A stretch of DNA of 64,000 bases from Flavobacterium sp. KMS (GTDB taxonomy: Bacteria > Bacteroidota > Bacteroidia > Flavobacteriales > Flavobacteriaceae), in the NCBI RefSeq assembly GCF_000813005.1, contig NZ_JSYP01000018.1:46584-110583 (forward strand). The letters run 5' to 3'. Positions 62,171 to 64,000 of the stretch are shown here, piece by piece. The position numbers and the translations under genes were made by a program. How positions within the stretch are numbered: the first letter of the stretch is position 1; each line of letters opens with the position of its first letter. The notes under the pieces are model-generated. The model had not been told where the DNA came from. It made no database searches and was given only the letters and a program-made list of their open reading frames with translations.

Positions 62171-62204
62171 CAATGCCCTTTCTGAAATTTCAAAAAGAGC
62201 ATTG
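62171..62204 (-). terminator. Terminator after the OmpA/PD40 gene
   Basis: CAATGCCCTTTCTGAAA (62171-62187) and TTTCAAAAAGAGCATTG (62188-62204) are inverted repeats with 15 of 17 matches (the other two can wobble on the minus-strand transcript). The T-rich run follows on the minus strand. Confidence 0.85.
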
Positions 62205-62243
62205 CTTTTAAATATGGTATTTATTATTTAGATGTACTGAATA

Positions 62244-64000
62244 TTATTCCATCGAGATGATGATAAATTCACTTCTTCTGTTCAATTGGTGTTCTGCTTC
62301 GGTGCAAGAAACTCCATCGGAACAGTGGTTTACTAATTGACTCTCGCCATATCCTTTGGCGGTTAATCGATTAGATTTAATTCCGTTTTTTATCAACCAT
62401 TGTTGGGTTGATTTAGCTCTTCTGTCTGATAATGCCAGGTTGTATTTGGCTGTTTGACGACTATCGGTATGGGAGCGAATATCGATTTTCATCTTTGGGT
62501 ATTGCTGCATTACTGCCAGGATTTTCTCTAGTTCGAAGGCGGCATCTTTGCGGATGATGGATTTATCTAAATCAAAATAGATGATAGGAATATTTAGTGT
62601 TTTAGCTAAATCGGTTCCTACTGTGATTGGTTTGATGCGTTTTTCTAATTTTATATTTAGCTCTGTTTCTCCTGATTGTTCTTTTATGATTACTGGAGTT
62701 TCTATGGTTTCATAATCTTCTTTGGCTACTCTTACATGATAGGTTTTGTTACAATCTACCTTAAAGCTATATGTTCCGTTTGCTGCTGTTGTTTCTTCGC
62801 CTATTGTTTTAAATTGCTCGTCGAGCAGGGTTACTTTGGCATTGTCTAGTATAGCGTTGGTTTCTTTGTCGCTTACTATTCCTTTTAGGGTTTGCTCACA
62901 GTTTAGTTTTCTTGTTTGGGTTAGTTTATAAATATCATCATTACCATTTCCTCCTTCTCTGTTGGAGGTGAAGTATCCTTTTTGGGTTTCGCTATCGATG
63001 ATAAATGCAAAGTCGTCTTGTTTGCTATTTATTGGTGCGCCTACGTTTTGTACTGTTGTAAAGGTGTTATCGTTGTTGTTATCATTGATTTTGGCAACGT
63101 ATACATCGAGTCCGCCTAGTCCTGGTCGTCCGTCGCTGGCAAAATATAGCTGGTTGTCGTTTGCTATAAACGGGAAGGTTTCTCTGCCTTCGGTATTGAT
63201 TGTTTTTCCTAGGTTTTCTGGTTTTCCAAAGCTTTTGTCGCTGTTTATTGTTACGCTATACAAATCGGATTGGCCCAGGGTTCCTGGCATATCGGAGGCG
63301 AAGTATAGTTTTTTCTCGTCATTGCTTAGTGCGGGATGTGCGGTGCTGTACTGGTCGCTATTAAATGGTAGTTCGCTTACGTTGGTCCATTTGCCATCGA
63401 TTTGTTCTGCTTTATAGAGTTTTAACAGGGTGATTTTTTGGTTGTCTTTGCCTCTTTTTCCTTCCAGGTAGTTGTTTCTTGTAAAGTACATTGTTTTTCC
63501 GTCTTTGGTGAAAACGGGTGTGGATTCATTGAATTTGGAATTGATGTTCTTTTGGAATCGCTCTGGTGTTCCTAGTGTTCCATCGGCTTTTATTTCGGCG
63601 GTGTATAGGTTGGTAAAGGATTTATTGGTCCATTTGAATGTTTTTTTGGCTATGCCTCCGGTATCTCTGGCGGATGCAAATACGAGTTTGTTGTCGTAAT
63701 AGGCGCTTCCGTAATCGGTTTGGGTGGAGTTGATTTTTGCGTCGGCTATTTCGTATCGCCCTGAGTTGGCTTTTATTTGCTCGAGGTAGTTTTTATTGTT
63801 TTCGAATAGTTCTCCTCTTTTGTCGGCTGCCTTTTTTTTGTTGAAGGTATCGAGGGTTTTATCTGCTTTGGCATAATCTCCTGTGGCTTTTAGGGTTTGT
63901 GCGTAGCGGTAGTAGTACTCGGGTTCTTGTTCTGGGTTCATTTCAAAAAGGGCCTGATACCATTTGGCGGCTTTGGTTAGTTCGCCATTAAAGTAGTAGG
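62244..64000 (-). CDS. OmpA-family protein with PD40-like propeller (5' end cut off)
   Basis: At least 585 residues are visible and the frame runs off the right edge. Read N to C: TPR-like helices (AAKWYQALFEMNPEQEP), a PD40/WD40-like propeller (FASDMPGTLGQSDLYSV, YFASDGRPGLGGLDVYVAK), a carboxypeptidase-like sandwich (LKGIVSDKETNAIL) and an OmpA C-terminal domain (IIYFDLDKSIIRKD, IDIRSHTDSRQTAKYN, LSDRRAKSTQQWL). An internal ATG at 63941 is not the true start. Proteins with this layout are often encoded beside PorP/SprF and link the outer membrane to peptidoglycan. GC content is higher than in the neighbours in the propeller part. Confidence 0.9.
   Translation of the reverse strand, partial: YYFNGELTKAAKWYQALFEMNPEQEPEYYYRYAQTLKATGDYAKADKTLDTFNKKKAADKRGELFENNKNYLEQIKANSGRYEIADAKINSTQTDYGSAYYDNKLVFASARDTGGIAKKTFKWTNKSFTNLYTAEIKADGTLGTPERFQKNINSKFNESTPVFTKDGKTMYFTRNNYLEGKRGKDNQKITLLKLYKAEQIDGKWTNVSELPFNSDQYSTAHPALSNDEKKLYFASDMPGTLGQSDLYSVTINSDKSFGKPENLGKTINTEGRETFPFIANDNQLYFASDGRPGLGGLDVYVAKINDNNNDNTFTTVQNVGAPINSKQDDFAFIIDSETQKGYFTSNREGGNGNDDIYKLTQTRKLNCEQTLKGIVSDKETNAILDNAKVTLLDEQFKTIGEETTAANGTYSFKVDCNKTYHVRVAKEDYETIETPVIIKEQSGETELNIKLEKRIKPITVGTDLAKTLNIPIIYFDLDKSIIRKDAAFELEKILAVMQQYPKMKIDIRSHTDSRQTAKYNLALSDRRAKSTQQWLIKNGIKSNRLTAKGYGESQLVNHCSDGVSCTEAEHQLNRRSEFIIISME

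Noticed and set aside
1..64000. tRNA, rRNA, CRISPR and insertion sequences
   Set aside because: None was seen on reading either strand; gaps are short and no transposase-like frame is present.

Overview
The window looks like a chromosomal segment of a Flavobacterium-type bacterium (Bacteroidota). The DNA is AT-rich. Recognisable promoters have the Bacteroidota form (TTG, about 19 nt, TAnnTTTG). The gene set includes SprA (type IX secretion translocon), the gliding protein RemB, a PorP/SprF-like protein, a TonB-dependent receptor, and DUF4249, DUF4270, DUF4403 and DUF4907 families typical of the phylum. The run ruvA-sprA-gcvH-vanZ-deoC-remB matches, from memory, the order around sprA and remB in Flavobacterium johnsoniae. 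No rRNA, tRNA, CRISPR array, insertion sequence or prophage was found. No intergenic gap exceeds about 260 bp.

Layout: 0-2 kb has a cut-off SRPBCC gene, a VOC protein and a divergent GlxA-type AraC regulator. 2-7 kb is the protein-quality block tig, clpP, clpX plus a small membrane protein and an alpha/beta hydrolase. 7-12 kb has a probable surface lipoprotein and a TonB receptor/DUF4249 pair. 12-21 kb is housekeeping: pdxJ, a CBS protein, nadK, a DUF6089-like protein, uppS, bamA, two OmpH/Skp chaperones and murI. 21-24 kb is a DUF4270 lipoprotein with an outer-membrane barrel protein. 24-28 kb is a five-gene cassette: DUF6268-like barrel, Kelch lipoprotein, DUF4907 lipoprotein, LytS-type kinase and LytTR regulator. 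28-33 kb has a gamma carbonic anhydrase-like protein, an orphan PorP/SprF, a NifU-family protein, a repeat-rich small protein, MscS and tsaB. 33-40.5 kb is one six-gene MacAB-TolC-like operon with doubled permeases and doubled adaptors. 40.5-47 kb has DUF4403 and the cytochrome oxidase accessory genes (ctaB, two subunit-III genes, subunit IV, a cysteine-poor SCO-like protein, SCO, DUF420 and a small CxxC protein). 47-59 kb is remB, deoC, vanZ, gcvH, sprA and ruvA. 59-64 kb has maeB, a CBS protein and a cut-off OmpA/PD40 gene.

How they fit together: most of the window serves the cell envelope. BamA and the Skp-like chaperones insert barrels, SprA exports type IX cargo, and TonB/DUF4249, MacAB-TolC and the Kelch cassette act at the outer membrane. 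The oxidase genes and the CtaB/SCO/DUF420 group support a heme-copper oxidase whose subunits I and II are not in the window.

The best candidate for an undescribed system is the Kelch/DUF4907/LytS-LytTR cassette at 24.2-28.3 kb: secreted sensor-like proteins encoded with their own two-component system. Second are the two small unknown proteins flanking SCO and DUF420 in the oxidase assembly cluster. All functional calls come from reading the sequence and from family knowledge. No database search was run.
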